DNA from: Gemmataceae bacterium | GTDB taxonomy: Bacteria; Planctomycetota; Planctomycetia; Gemmatales; Gemmataceae | Length of the DNA: 64,000 nucleotides | Direction: 5' to 3' | NCBI GenBank assembly: GCA_022842245.1 | Contig: JALHPZ010000020.1 | Span: forward strand, 1-64,000 | Shown here: in pieces, positions 26,201-34,295 of the stretch | How positions within the stretch are numbered: the first letter of the stretch is position 1 | Layout of the letters: every line of letters begins with the position of its first letter | Made by a program: the position numbers and the translations under genes | Notes under the pieces: model-generated | Seen by the model: the letters and a program-made list of their open reading frames with translations, nothing else | What the model was told of the DNA's origin: nothing | The model's database searches: none

Positions 26201-28084
26201 TTCGATCCGCTCGCTGGACGTTCCGACGTCGAGAACCGAGAACTTGCTCGCCGGTTGCCCGTTGAACAGTACCTGGAGCGTGCCGCCGAAGTTCTTGCCG
26301 GAGATGGTGACAAGCTGACCCGTGGTCCCGGAACTGGGGGTGAAGGTCGAGGTATTTTCGAGGATCGGCTGGGGAGTCGGAAGAACGACGACCTGCAGCG
26401 CGTTGTTGACGGTGCCGGAGAGCGGGAAGACGCCGCCGGCGGAACTGACCTGAATCGTGCCGGTGACGGCCCCTTCAGGCACCGTGACCTGCACGGTGGC
26501 GTCGTCGATGATCTTGAACTTGCCCTGGACAAGCGACACGCCGTCTTCGGTGGCGAAGAACGAAACGGCGGTAGTGCCGAGGAGGTTGCGGCCACGCAGG
26601 GTCAGGGTGGCACCGACTTGGACTTCCGCCCCGCGGACGGTGGTGGGCGCCGCGCCGTAATCGTCGGGGTCAATGCCAGCGAGGTTCTTGAAGTTGCCGG
26701 CCGAGTCGCGGCGCGGCGCCGTGGCACCGAGGTCCACGATGCTGATGCCGCCGCCCGCTACGCCGCCGATGAAATAGTTCGGCGAGTAATGGTCATAAAA
26801 GATCGGCACGACGAAGTCGCCGGCTTCGCCGCGCGGTGTCGGGTTCGGGCGGAAGTCCGTCTTCGACGGGTTCGGCGTCTCGCCGATGCGCACGCCGTCG
26901 TGCACGTTGAAACGGATCAGGTTCGCACTGTCCGGGGTGAGCGGGTTGCCGATGAGGTTGCTGAATGCGCCGTTGAAGATTTCGATGCCGTTGTGATTCG
27001 GAATCGCCTTCTCGCCGGTGACGTCCGTCCCGATGAAGTTCCCTTGCACGAGGTTCTTGGACGTGCCCGGGTCCATGATCCGGATGCCGGGGCCGACCGC
27101 GGCACCGGTGAGGTCGCGTTCGCGGCCGCCGCCGTCCGGCGCCAGGATGAAGTCCTTGCGGTATTCGGGCGTCCCGGAAATCACGTTCCGGTTGATGTCC
27201 ATCGTGATTGGAATGCCGCCGGGCGGGTTGGCGTTGTTGAAACGAATAATGCTTCCGCCCTCGCCGATGAGCCGGCCACCACCGTCGACCAGTGGTACGC
27301 CTGCGGCGTCCGTAGTACCCCCGATGATGTTGTTGCTCGCCCCGCCGATGAGCGTGATGCCGCTGATGACGTGCTTCGCGTCGCCGCTGTTGGGCACCGG
27401 ACCGGCGTTCGTCAGTTCGTCCGGAGTGCCTGGCGGGCGAGCCTGCAGAATGATCGGGTCCTTGTTCCAGCTCAGCGTGCCCGTGATGTCGGTATTGATC
27501 CAGTTCCCCAGGATCATGTTGTTCTTGGCGTTTACCCCGACGAGGTTGATCGCCGAACCGGGGAACCCGGTGATGACGAAGCCGCGAATGACGTTGTTCT
27601 GGCCGCTGACGTTGAAGGCACCGATTTCGTTCGGAAACGCACCCTTGTTCGGGTTTGGCAGGAGCTGCACGAGCGGCCGCGTGCTGGTGACGTCGACGCG
27701 CGGCTGGGTCGTCGCGTCGATCGTCACGCCTTGCGGGTCGGTGAGGTCGGGCAGCGTCGTCGCGAGAATGATCGGGAAATACTGCACCGTCGGATCGTTC
27801 GGCAGGGTCGGCAGCGACGGACTGATCGGAATGTTGAAGACAATGTCGTCGTGACCGGGGTTGTTGTTGGCCGCCAGGATGGCCTGACGCAACGACAAAC
27901 CGCCTCCCTGGTCGGTCACGCTGTCCAAGATGTTCGTCACGACGAACGTCGCAGGTACGGAACGGTCTTCGAGCTGGACGAACTGCGGCACGGTCCGGGT
28001 TTTGGCACTCGGTCGGGCCTCCGCCGCACCGTGACCAAACAACCGCCGCGTAATCCCGCGAAACCGGGCGAACCGAGAACCCAT
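20225..28084 (-). CDS. Giant cell-surface protein: beta-helix, TIG repeats, SdrD-B-like and FG-GAP domains
   Basis: 2619 residues from the ATG at 28084 (MGSRFARFRGITRRLFGHGA). The basic N-terminus and the LEDRSVPA motif (38-45) are typical of planctomycete exported giant proteins and probably form the sorting signal. A CSLREA-like LSLRQAILAANNNPGHDD then opens a parallel beta-helix region to about residue 450. About eleven IPT/TIG immunoglobulin-like repeats follow (for example VVGSTITITGTNLQSTLQVL). Near the C-terminus are two SdrD-B-like modules (FDKNGNGKQDSNEGG and FDQDADGIIDAGEPG), a poly-Pro linker and six FG-GAP-type repeats (GDVTGDGKADVVTAPG), likely a beta-propeller binding Ca2+. Role: adhesion or surface structure, inferred. 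Its own terminator follows. Confidence 0.9.
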   Translation of the reverse strand: MGSRFARFRGITRRLFGHGAAEARPSAKTRTVPQFVQLEDRSVPATFVVTNILDSVTDQGGGLSLRQAILAANNNPGHDDIVFNIPISPSLPTLPNDPTVQYFPIILATTLPDLTDPQGVTIDATTQPRVDVTSTRPLVQLLPNPNKGAFPNEIGAFNVSGQNNVIRGFVITGFPGSAINLVGVNAKNNMILGNWINTDITGTLSWNKDPIILQARPPGTPDELTNAGPVPNSGDAKHVISGITLIGGASNNIIGGTTDAAGVPLVDGGGRLIGEGGSIIRFNNANPPGGIPITMDINRNVISGTPEYRKDFILAPDGGGRERDLTGAAVGPGIRIMDPGTSKNLVQGNFIGTDVTGEKAIPNHNGIEIFNGAFSNLIGNPLTPDSANLIRFNVHDGVRIGETPNPSKTDFRPNPTPRGEAGDFVVPIFYDHYSPNYFIGGVAGGGISIVDLGATAPRRDSAGNFKNLAGIDPDDYGAAPTTVRGAEVQVGATLTLRGRNLLGTTAVSFFATEDGVSLVQGKFKIIDDATVQVTVPEGAVTGTIQVSSAGGVFPLSGTVNNALQVVVLPTPQPILENTSTFTPSSGTTGQLVTISGKNFGGTLQVLFNGQPASKFSVLDVGTSSERIEAFVPLDATTGPITIQNPAGSDVTVRDFVVVTEPPPSIDNLLTTSGVPGQEIILSGSGFTSMSLVRFGVVNGSSGFATADFIIDSPTQVRVRVPANANPVLGQIQVTTAGGTALSPQSFQILPAAVPSVTSLSTSNAVVGSTITITGTNLQSTLQVLVGGVASPRVRVIDNNTITAVIPQLSQGSYQLVVQSLGGSATPQGFTVAPSPFPTVDPISGVFRNSQVIITGTGLLGTSKILFGDPRDGFGVRVTQFEVLSNTQIRITVPVGASTGPFFVTTPGGQASNAATILASGVPNISEAALPNPVSGIVGSVVQLQGNGLLGTQDVFFPAVAGGFIPAASFTVVGDTLVTAVVPAGAKTGGIQIQVPSRLTGGARQTVTSAPFTVLASQGPILNQISTTSGPIGTFVTLTGSGFTGTQQVVVGGVPQTEFTVLSDNQIQFRIPNLAQDGTIAVVTAAGVATNGLALSGILPAPGTLVTVTGTGFAGATGVTIGGVAVGSLNIVADTRITFTMPAGASNGTIVVTKPTGSPAAMGTTFDVTPSAFPQITFSSPGTVRNAQITIQGTALAGTTQVLFNDIPAEFTVVSDSQLNAVVPDAAGPGTIKVVTPGGFAISPNDFRITSAAPPQLFDIQGVGPAVTSPDIGIIGSQFFLNGSGLGSIFRVEMTPIDAQGNIIGAATEAKLRESDLSFTIPTVAPGLYSVEVYASTKTLGTAAVGAVSDFGSNGDTTIRTAVNILGQEFRYGDVIEVIQNAQPVIDRIVSKAKDPDVGVTNDEDRLLRGVPISIFGSGFTGASQVSIGGLTLDADDGEFFVISDEEISTNIPNTGGLFTGVNAITGAKVTVSVPTFTTLGSKTFQSTLDSQEDVRIDIAATPPLVFSAPDGGGLLPGTEITLTAAAGSTFYGVRNIRFSGIAFDNNKAVVSLGADDAPFYRDAAAPPPFVNFDFPNLNTVVEGNGKTIRVQIPTGLNKIPDPPAGAAKVGFLTVTAFNNESGLGIAGTGTPTIIPNETPNIAGVQGSTYNRTIILQAPAPGSKDRLSLISVDSVVFTTETPVGPGTITVTRDNIRRVSDGTGALVNLEVELPTGSVFRFGDGSLGTHNGTDTFSWPTGAIKAVAADGNGSGNFTRGDQPIPQLFEFLPTPRAPQDNRILAQPIYENGAQINQGIGGGLVDNLAAQLTNGNAGIDFITRTLGGTDLISRTYRFGYQRIDVPVPGNHGRGGPNDGFLNSFALNPGSPNGNGAINTFNNVVGGRFYGPNLLQNFPLLQVVQSSLDRSSFNTALIAKPFRSYRIDYYYNPNFNDQDPTALQTSVAGYGEIFLGSKIINTDFQGNGSILFSVGVKQPDADGNVVFAPGEFRLPNNMPLPDQVANPGAGVVVATATDLTAPGEFGPTVNNGPDGTSRYSFFRRVDASTGAISGQVIFDKNGNGKQDSNEGGVGSATVELFLRQVDGSLPAKANVTLITDDGGAFTFDQSSTLAGLGLPNGTHQIRITLPTGKDFTFSVPADGILNPTIVAGETVTGVNFFVTGTGAAIPTGKIGGTVVFDQDADGIIDAGEPGIAGASIGLFLRQPDGTFATTPIQTFTTDTTGTYLFGSPPAGTPLAIGTYQLRLTLPNGKDFQFSVPSNGIITQAIAMGETVTGVNFLATGTGTSVPPVPPPPPPPPPPPPPPPPIVPGQSILAIGADAGGGPSVGVYDQLGTFLYQFNAYDPRFTGGVRVATGDVTGDGKADVVTAPGVGMPGLVKVYDGTTGLQISQFQPYEDSFTGGVYVALGDIDGDGKDDIVTGTGFGGGPRVQVFRGGSFDSIANFFPYEDTFRGGVLVAAGDVNGDGRADIVTGTGIGGGPRVQVFSGADLKVVLANFFAYESTFRGGVFASVGDLTGDGKAEVLTGTGVGGGPVVKAFSQAALATFNPTPNALQSFFAFDPGFRGGVRVDSIDGNNDGRLDYVVSAGPGENPLVRVIDFATLQDIYRIQAFDPSFLGGVFVGGTH

Positions 28085-28422
28085 GGTTCGATCCTCTTGG
28101 ACGACTTCGAAACGAGTACTGTACGGTGAACGTCCGTCGCGCATTAAGACGGGTCCGCAGGGTCGGCGGATTGGCCTCCAACCCCCTTTTACGCGCGATT
28201 CGCGCGCGTTCTCCCGTCGGCGACGGACTGCGTCGATAGACTCTAACCGATGGAACCGATCGGACTGCGACGGAATCCCCGCGTCGGGCGAAAAATCCGG
28301 TCGGCCCCCACGCGGCGGAGCAGTTGCACGCTTCGCCCCGACCGCGGGGCTTGAACCTGTCCCGGCGATTCCCGCAGTCGTAGCGCCGAAACCGCCCCAT
28401 TGGCGGTGATTCTGGCGGTCGC
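28085..28422. other. Divergent intergenic region, no gene seen
   Basis: A 338-base region between the start of the giant TIG protein gene (minus) and the TagJ-like gene (plus). It must hold the promoters for both. No ORF with protein-like composition and no convincing -35/-10 pair was found; a small GCGCGATTCGCGCGC self-complementary block is visible near 28192-28207. Confidence 0.5.
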
Positions 28423-29208
28423 GTGCCGTTTTTCCTCAAGATCCAGCCGGGGCCTGTCGTGACGCCGCACTCAGCCCTTGCCGACGGCCGACTCGCCGAC
28501 GCCCTCGCACAGCAACTCACCGTTGCGGAATCCGGCAATCCCGCTGCGCTCCTCTTGCTCTTCGAATTGCAACTCCTTGCCGAACGGCACCGCGACGCCT
28601 GGGAAACCCTCGGCCGGATCGCCAGCGCCGACGCCGATTGGCCCGCCGCCCGCCGATGGTATCGCCATCTGGTTCGCGCCGCGCACCGCCGCCATCGGAC
28701 GGACCGACCGGTCTTTTTCGGCGAGATCCCCCGGCACGCCCGGCACCGCCTTCGCGCCCGCGATCCCGCGAGGGCGCTCGCCGCCATCGATCGCGCCGAC
28801 GCCGCGGCACCGCATCTCGTCGGCCACGTCGACGGCCGCGAGTTCGATGACCTCCGTGACGCCGACGATCGCCTCGCCTCTGTACTCGAAGTGTTCGTCG
28901 ATTCAAGCTATTGTTGGCTGCCGTGGGAAGACGTGCGCCGAATCGAACTCGCACCCGCAAACCGCGTCTTCGAAAGCGCATTCCGCCCCGCGCGCCTCCG
29001 GCTCGCCAGTGGCGACGAACTCGCCGCCGTCCTGCCACTCGTCTACGCCCGCGCCGACGAGGACTGGCAGCGCCTCGGCCTCGATACCGATTTCGTATCG
29101 ACCGACGCGGGTCCGCCCCGCGCGGTTGGCGCAAAACTGTTATGGCTGGGCGAGGAGGAGATACCGCTCGGCGAGATTCGCCAACTAGACGTGCGGCCGT
29201 GGACCTGA
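28423..29208 (+). CDS. TagJ/ImpE-family protein (type VI secretion accessory family)
   Basis: 261 residues if the GTG at 28423 is used; a second GTG at 28459 (VTPHSALADGRL) is an equally plausible start. The N-terminal half is TPR-like helical (LADALAQQLTVAESGNPAAL, LFELQLLAERHRDAWETLGR). The C-terminal half carries the ImpE core: GHVDGREFDDLRDADDRLAS, VLEVFVDSSYCWLPWEDVRR, RPARLRLASGDELAAVLPLV, and a terminal LGEEEIPLGEIRQLDVRPW. TagJ proteins bind the ClpV/sheath system in some type VI loci. No other T6SS gene (TssB, TssC, ClpV, Hcp, VgrG) is present in this window, so its job here is open. The neighbouring gene is a convergent kinase. Confidence 0.75.
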   Translation: MPFFLKIQPGPVVTPHSALADGRLADALAQQLTVAESGNPAALLLLFELQLLAERHRDAWETLGRIASADADWPAARRWYRHLVRAAHRRHRTDRPVFFGEIPRHARHRLRARDPARALAAIDRADAAAPHLVGHVDGREFDDLRDADDRLASVLEVFVDSSYCWLPWEDVRRIELAPANRVFESAFRPARLRLASGDELAAVLPLVYARADEDWQRLGLDTDFVSTDAGPPRAVGAKLLWLGEEEIPLGEIRQLDVRPWT

Positions 29209-29214
29209 TGCGGG

Positions 29215-32200
29215 TCAGCGCCGCGGCGATCCGTCGAAGACGGTGGCGCCGGAATGCGATCCGACGGCGATGATGCGCTGGCCGTCGGTGCTGAATCGCA
29301 CGCGGTGCACCGGCTCTTTGTGCGGGAGTTTCAAGCCGATCGCCTCCAGGCCGGTCCGTACATCCCAGACCTTGACGGCGCTGTTCTCGCTACCGCTCAC
29401 GAGTCGGTCGCCGGCGGCATTGAACGCCAGCGACGTGACGCCGGCGGAGTGGGCCGCGAGTTCGTGGTGCGCCACGAGGCGGACCGGTTTCTCGCCGATC
29501 GCCATCGGCACGTTCGCGAGTTGGATCTGCCACGAACCGATCGCGTGCGCGACCTGGCTGCCGTCGTGGTTCAACGCAAGAGGTCGGATCATCACGTGCG
29601 GCGTGTGTTGCGTGGGCATCATGGCGATCTCCCGGCCGCTGTCCACATCGTAGATCTTCATCGCGAAGATTCCGTTGCCAATTGCGATACGCTTCCCATC
29701 GCCGGAAAGGGCGGCCATCGCCTGATGCTGGAACGGAATTCGCCGCACGATTTCACCGGAATCGACCGCACAGATCACGACGTCGCACGTGAGGTCGCCA
29801 GTTGGTTGGACCGCCACGAAGCGCCGGCCGTCTTGCGAGAAGGACGTGCTGAACCGCAAGACGCGCGGGATCGGTAGCTTGCGGACGAACTCACCGGTCG
29901 TCCCGTCACGCAGTTCCACTGCGCCGTTCGCATCGGCGACGGCGACGGCGACGAGCGTGCCCGCCGGGTGATAGCAGACGTCCGAAATTTGGCCTTCGAC
30001 ATTGAGTTTCGGAGCTTGAAATGTGTTCGTCGTGCGGTCGTGGATGGACAGCCCCATCGGATTGTTCAGCGACGCAATGGCCATGCGGCCCCCATCGTCG
30101 CTCACTGTGCCGGGTAGGAGGCTGTACATCGGCACCGGATAGGATTGGATCGGGCCTTCGTGCCTCAGCGACCAGACAATCACTTCGCCAGCCTTGTCGA
30201 TCGCGAGCAAGCGCTCGCTCGCCGGGTCGAACAGCAATTGCCGGATGATGGTCCGATGGCCGTTGTACCGCCGGACGAGTTCCCCCTGACTCCATAGCGA
30301 GATTTCGCCCCCTTCGCCGGCGGTGGCGAGGTATCGGCTATCCGGCGAATACGCCATTTGGAAGAACTGGCCGGTGTGGATTGCCGGATGGACGCGGGCG
30401 GTCGATTCGTCCTGCCCGACGGTCCAGAAGACGACGTCGCCGCCGTTGCGGATGAACGCGGCCGTTTTTCCGTCTGGCGACAGGATGCCTTGGTTATGAT
30501 TGTGAATCGCGGGCAGGCTCCGCGGCTTGAAGTGCCCGCGAATCGTGCCGGTGTACGGTTCCCAGACCGTGAACTGGATGTAGTTGTCGGAGTCGGTGGT
30601 CATCACGAGCGAGAGGCGTCCGTCGGCTGAAAGGGACACGCTCGGAATCCCCGGTGTGCGGAGCGGCAAATCCTTGAGGATCTTGCCGTTTTTCAGGTCG
30701 AGGGCGGTGGTCTTCGCGTCCTGCCCGTCGCAATGGACGATCGCGGTCGAGTGATCGAGCGAGAGATAGCCTTCGAAGAACATGCCGGAGAACTCGTCCC
30801 ACCGGCCGAGCAATTTGCCTGTCGTCCGGTCCCAGAGTCGGGCGGTGCCGTGTTTGACGAAGGATTTGCGGTTCGGATCGAATTCTTGATCGGGATTCGG
30901 GGTCGTTTCCAGGATGCGGGTGCCGTCGGCGGAGAGGGCGAACATTTCCAGGTTGTTCGCCTTGAACTGGAGCCGGGGCGCGCCGGGTACGGAAATGACG
31001 CGTCCGTCGGACGCATCGCGGAGCGCGACGGCGCGGCCGATGTCGAGCGTGACGAGCCGGTGCGGGTCGGTCGTGAAGCCGACCTTATGGCAATCGGGGA
31101 TCGTGAACCGGGCGATCTCGGGATGAATCGTGCGGTAAGTGTGCCACCAGGCCCAGTCGCGTTGCGATTCGGGGCACTGCTTCAGCAGCCGTTCGGCGCG
31201 CATCGCGTTGCGATCGAGCGCCTCGCGGTATGCCAGCGAGACTTCGTGAAAGTACTTGGTCTCGACGAGTTGTTTCTGAGCCCCGGCGAGCTGCTCGCGC
31301 GCCAGCGTTTCGTTCGCGAGCGCCCCGGCGAGTTGGTCGCGCGTCGATTCGGCTTCGCGGCGGGCACGGTCGGTATTCGTTTGTTCTTCCATCAGTGCCG
31401 CGTTCGCCGTTTCAGTCTTGCGCTGGGATTCCACCGCCTTCCACCAGAGCGACGTGACGACGGACCCGACGACCACGAGGGCGAAGACCGCAGCGCCGAG
31501 GGCATAGGCGGCCGCAACCGCCGGCCGGCGCTTCGCCCAGCGCGCCGCTCGCTCGAACCGCCCCGGTGGCCGCACCGACACCGGCTCGTGCCGCAGGAAC
31601 CGCAGCAGATCGTCCGCCAGCGCTGCTGCCGTCGTGTAGCGGAACGCTGGATCTTTCTCCAGACACTTCAAACAGACACGCTCGAGGTCCGCGGGAATAT
31701 TCGCCCGACGTGTTCGCGGCGGCGGCACCGGGTGGAACAGCACGCGGTTGATGATTTCCCAACTCTCGCCGTCGCGGCCGCAGGGCGGCTCGCCGACCAG
31801 GCACTCGTACAGGATCACGCCGAGGGCGTAGATGTCCGCGGCCGGGCCGGCATACTTCGTGCGCCCGCTCGCCTGTTCCGGCGCCATGTACGCCGGAGTC
31901 CCCATCACGACCTGCGTCCGCGTCAGGTTCGACGCCACGCGCTTCGCCAGGCCGAAGTCGGTGATGCGAGGCTGGCCTTCGGCGTCGAACAGCACGTTCC
32001 CCGGCTTGAGGTCGCGGTGGACCACGCCCTGATCGTGCGCCGCCTGCACCGCCCGCGCCAGAAGTTCCACAAGCGCCGCCGCGTCCAACACGCTCGTCGG
32101 AGTCGTCAGCCGCGACGACAATGTACCGCCGGGCAGGTACTCCATCGCCATGTACGGCCGACCGTCCGCCTGCGAGAACTCGAACACCTGCACGACGTTC

Positions 32201-32538
32201 GGGTGCTGGATCGCCGCGACCACCTCCGCCTCGGCGTAGAACCGTGCTACCTCGATCGCGTCTGTCGGCACCTCCGGCGGGATCATCTTGAGCGCGACGG
32301 TCCGCTTCAGTCCTTCGTGTACGGCCTTGTAAACAACGCCCATTCCGCCCCGACCGACTTCTTCCAGCACGCGATAGCCCGGCACCTGTGGCAGGACCGC
32401 CGAGCGCGGCAACGCCCCGACTGGAGGCGGCGTGTGCGCCGGAGCCGGAAGATCGTGAATGTTCGACGACGATTCGGCGACATTCGCTGGGCGGCAGCGC
32501 TGCGTCTCGTCGGGGCGGGGTCGGTCGGTCGGCGACAT
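29215..32538 (-). CDS. Ser/Thr protein kinase with transmembrane helix and WD40-like C-terminus
   Basis: 1107 residues. Kinase domain about 55-320: [12 protein letters not shown] (Gly loop, 61-72), Lys84 in [17 protein letters not shown] at 174-184, DFGLAKR at 194-200, [10 protein letters not shown] at 213-222; all catalytic residues are present. A juxtamembrane basic stretch is followed by one transmembrane helix (about 341-365, [20 protein letters not shown]), a coiled-coil of about 60 residues ([20 protein letters not shown]) and a beta-propeller-like region with WD40-type repeats (for example [20 protein letters not shown]). The kinase side is cytoplasmic and the propeller would be on the other side of the membrane. 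The signal sensed is unknown. Convergent with the TagJ-like gene, 6 bases apart. Confidence 0.92.
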   Translation of the reverse strand: MSPTDRPRPDETQRCRPANVAESSSNIHDLPAPAHTPPPVGALPRSAVLPQVPGYRVLEEVGRGGMGVVYKAVHEGLKRTVALKMIPPEVPTDAIEVARFYAEAEVVAAIQHPNVVQVFEFSQADGRPYMAMEYLPGGTLSSRLTTPTSVLDAAALVELLARAVQAAHDQGVVHRDLKPGNVLFDAEGQPRITDFGLAKRVASNLTRTQVVMGTPAYMAPEQASGRTKYAGPAADIYALGVILYECLVGEPPCGRDGESWEIINRVLFHPVPPPRTRRANIPADLERVCLKCLEKDPAFRYTTAAALADDLLRFLRHEPVSVRPPGRFERAARWAKRRPAVAAAYALGAAVFALVVVGSVVTSLWWKAVESQRKTETANAALMEEQTNTDRARREAESTRDQLAGALANETLAREQLAGAQKQLVETKYFHEVSLAYREALDRNAMRAERLLKQCPESQRDWAWWHTYRTIHPEIARFTIPDCHKVGFTTDPHRLVTLDIGRAVALRDASDGRVISVPGAPRLQFKANNLEMFALSADGTRILETTPNPDQEFDPNRKSFVKHGTARLWDRTTGKLLGRWDEFSGMFFEGYLSLDHSTAIVHCDGQDAKTTALDLKNGKILKDLPLRTPGIPSVSLSADGRLSLVMTTDSDNYIQFTVWEPYTGTIRGHFKPRSLPAIHNHNQGILSPDGKTAAFIRNGGDVVFWTVGQDESTARVHPAIHTGQFFQMAYSPDSRYLATAGEGGEISLWSQGELVRRYNGHRTIIRQLLFDPASERLLAIDKAGEVIVWSLRHEGPIQSYPVPMYSLLPGTVSDDGGRMAIASLNNPMGLSIHDRTTNTFQAPKLNVEGQISDVCYHPAGTLVAVAVADANGAVELRDGTTGEFVRKLPIPRVLRFSTSFSQDGRRFVAVQPTGDLTCDVVICAVDSGEIVRRIPFQHQAMAALSGDGKRIAIGNGIFAMKIYDVDSGREIAMMPTQHTPHVMIRPLALNHDGSQVAHAIGSWQIQLANVPMAIGEKPVRLVAHHELAAHSAGVTSLAFNAAGDRLVSGSENSAVKVWDVRTGLEAIGLKLPHKEPVHRVRFSTDGQRIIAVGSHSGATVFDGSPRR

Positions 32539-32696
32539 GGCACCTCGCGAAAGGGGTGCCGAAGCTTAGTTCACGCCGCCGCCCCGCGCGGCTGCGGCAA
32601 GAATGTTAATTTGGGAAAATCGAACTGCCCGCCCGCTTCGATCGGAAGGTGCGGTAAGCAAGGGTGCGTTTCGACGACTGCTCCCGCATGCGTCGC

Positions 32697-34160
32697 TTAC
32701 GGCTTCTGGCCGCGTGCCGTGGACAGGGTCGCGTGGCGCCAGTCGTCGTCCAGCGCCTTGATCGACGAATAGCCGTACTGCCGATCCAGCGCCTTCTCCA
32801 GACCGTAGCGGGACGCGTCCATCAGGAAGATGCGGAAGGTGTTCGCGTCTTTCCGCTTCACGAGGTGCTCGACGAGCGAGGCACTCTCGACGTAGTACGC
32901 GGTCACGGTTTCGGGTTTTGGGGGGCCGGCGAGGTCCAGGAATGCGGAAACGGAATAGAGTTCGCCGGCGCGGTGGCAGCGTTCCAGCGTACGCTGGCAG
33001 CGTTCCGACTCCGACGTTGTCGCGAGCACGGCCATGCCGATCGCGGCCCACACGGGCGGTGCGCGGTCCGGGAAGAGGTCCGCGAGGATCACGTGCGTTA
33101 GCTCGCGCGGCAAGGCATCGTCGCCGGCAGTCGCATCGTCGGCGCGCAGGTCGATCCGCCGATCGCGTACCTGCTTCGCCTCGAACTTGATGAACGCGTG
33201 CCCGGTGGCCTCGGCCGGCTGCTTCGTGGACGCCGCGAATTCGGCCGCGGTCGGGTGCAATACGAGATCGCACTTCGCCGCCCACGTCGACACCTTCGGC
33301 GACGCCCAGCGCGTGAAGATCGCCAGCCGTGCCGCCTCGGCCTTGGCGAGCAGGTCGCGCGCGAGGTCCGGCGTGCCCTGGAATCGGATTCGGAAGTTCT
33401 CGGAGTCGATCGCGGTCCAGCGGCTCTCGGCGATTTCCGGCGACTTCGGCTTCGCCGGGGACGGTCGTCCGCCGACGTCCTGAATCAACTTCCGCCCGGC
33501 GGTTTGCAACTCGGCGTGTTCCGGCGCGAGTGCGAGTGCGTCCTCGATCTCCGCCACGGCGGCCGCCGTCGCGGCGGCGTCCCGCTTCGACTGGTTCCAA
33601 CCGTCCGCAGCGAGTTTGACGCGGCAGTATGCCCACGCAGCGAACTGATTCGCCGAGAACGGCTCCTTCGCCTCGTGCGCGCGGCGAAACAGCGTCGCCG
33701 CCTCCGCGTAGTTCTTCGGTTGTCGGCTTGCGGCCTGAAATAACTCCGCGGCCTTTTTCAGCGTGTCCGACGGCTCGCTCGACCTCGCCTCCTCGATCTT
33801 CCGTGCCGGCACCGGATCCGCTTCGGTCTTCGCCTCCGGCGCGGGGTAGGACTTGTTCAGGATCGCCAGCTTCGACTCCAGGTCGGCGATTCGCTTGGCG
33901 TCCGGCGTTCGAGCCAGCTTCTGCTTCTTCAACTCCTCGCCGTAGGCTTGCCGAAGCATCGTCAGAAAATCGGCGTCGCCGTTGATCTTCGCGAGAACAC
34001 CTTCGAGTGCGGTCGCGGCGTCCGCGGGTTGGCCCGCCGCGAGGTGCGCCTTCGCCTCCGCCATGGCTCGCTGGATCGCGAGCGACTTGTCGAGGGGCGT
34101 CGGTTCGGCGGCGAGCAGGAAGCCGGCGAACGCGAACGATGCGAGGGCGATTCGAAACAT
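32697..34160 (-). CDS. Exported TPR-like protein with degenerate metallopeptidase (DUF1570-like) domain
   Basis: 487 residues from the ATG at 34160 (signal peptide MFRIALASFAFAGFLLAAEP); the longer frame on this strand is antisense to argJ. The N-terminal half is helical and TPR-like (AMAEAKAHLAAGQPADAATA, AEIEDALALAPEHAELQTAG). The C-terminal half resembles gluzincin/peptidase-MA proteins: it has the ENFRIRF lead strand and the segment LPRELTHVILADLFPDRAPP. In active members this helix reads HExxH and is followed by a WxxEG motif; here it is RELTH and WAAIG, so the first zinc His and the third ligand Glu are replaced. It is therefore probably not a working protease. Divergent from argJ. Confidence 0.65.
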   Translation of the reverse strand: MFRIALASFAFAGFLLAAEPTPLDKSLAIQRAMAEAKAHLAAGQPADAATALEGVLAKINGDADFLTMLRQAYGEELKKQKLARTPDAKRIADLESKLAILNKSYPAPEAKTEADPVPARKIEEARSSEPSDTLKKAAELFQAASRQPKNYAEAATLFRRAHEAKEPFSANQFAAWAYCRVKLAADGWNQSKRDAAATAAAVAEIEDALALAPEHAELQTAGRKLIQDVGGRPSPAKPKSPEIAESRWTAIDSENFRIRFQGTPDLARDLLAKAEAARLAIFTRWASPKVSTWAAKCDLVLHPTAAEFAASTKQPAEATGHAFIKFEAKQVRDRRIDLRADDATAGDDALPRELTHVILADLFPDRAPPVWAAIGMAVLATTSESERCQRTLERCHRAGELYSVSAFLDLAGPPKPETVTAYYVESASLVEHLVKRKDANTFRIFLMDASRYGLEKALDRQYGYSSIKALDDDWRHATLSTARGQKP

Positions 34161-34295
34161 GGCGGCATCCCGGCCCGGCCGGCGCGACTCCTTCGCGCCC
34201 GAAGCGGACGCACAGATGTACTCAAAATCGATTCCTCGGGGCAAGACGAAGCACACCGGACATTGCCGCGCCGTACCGTTCCATACGATTGCAGC

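Noticed and set aside
20081..28129. Long plus-strand open frames (up to about 850 codons) opposite the giant TIG protein gene
   Set aside because: They are antisense shadows of a G+C-rich gene. Their translations are Arg/Asp/Gly-biased with no domain, while the minus strand shows clear TIG and FG-GAP repeats.
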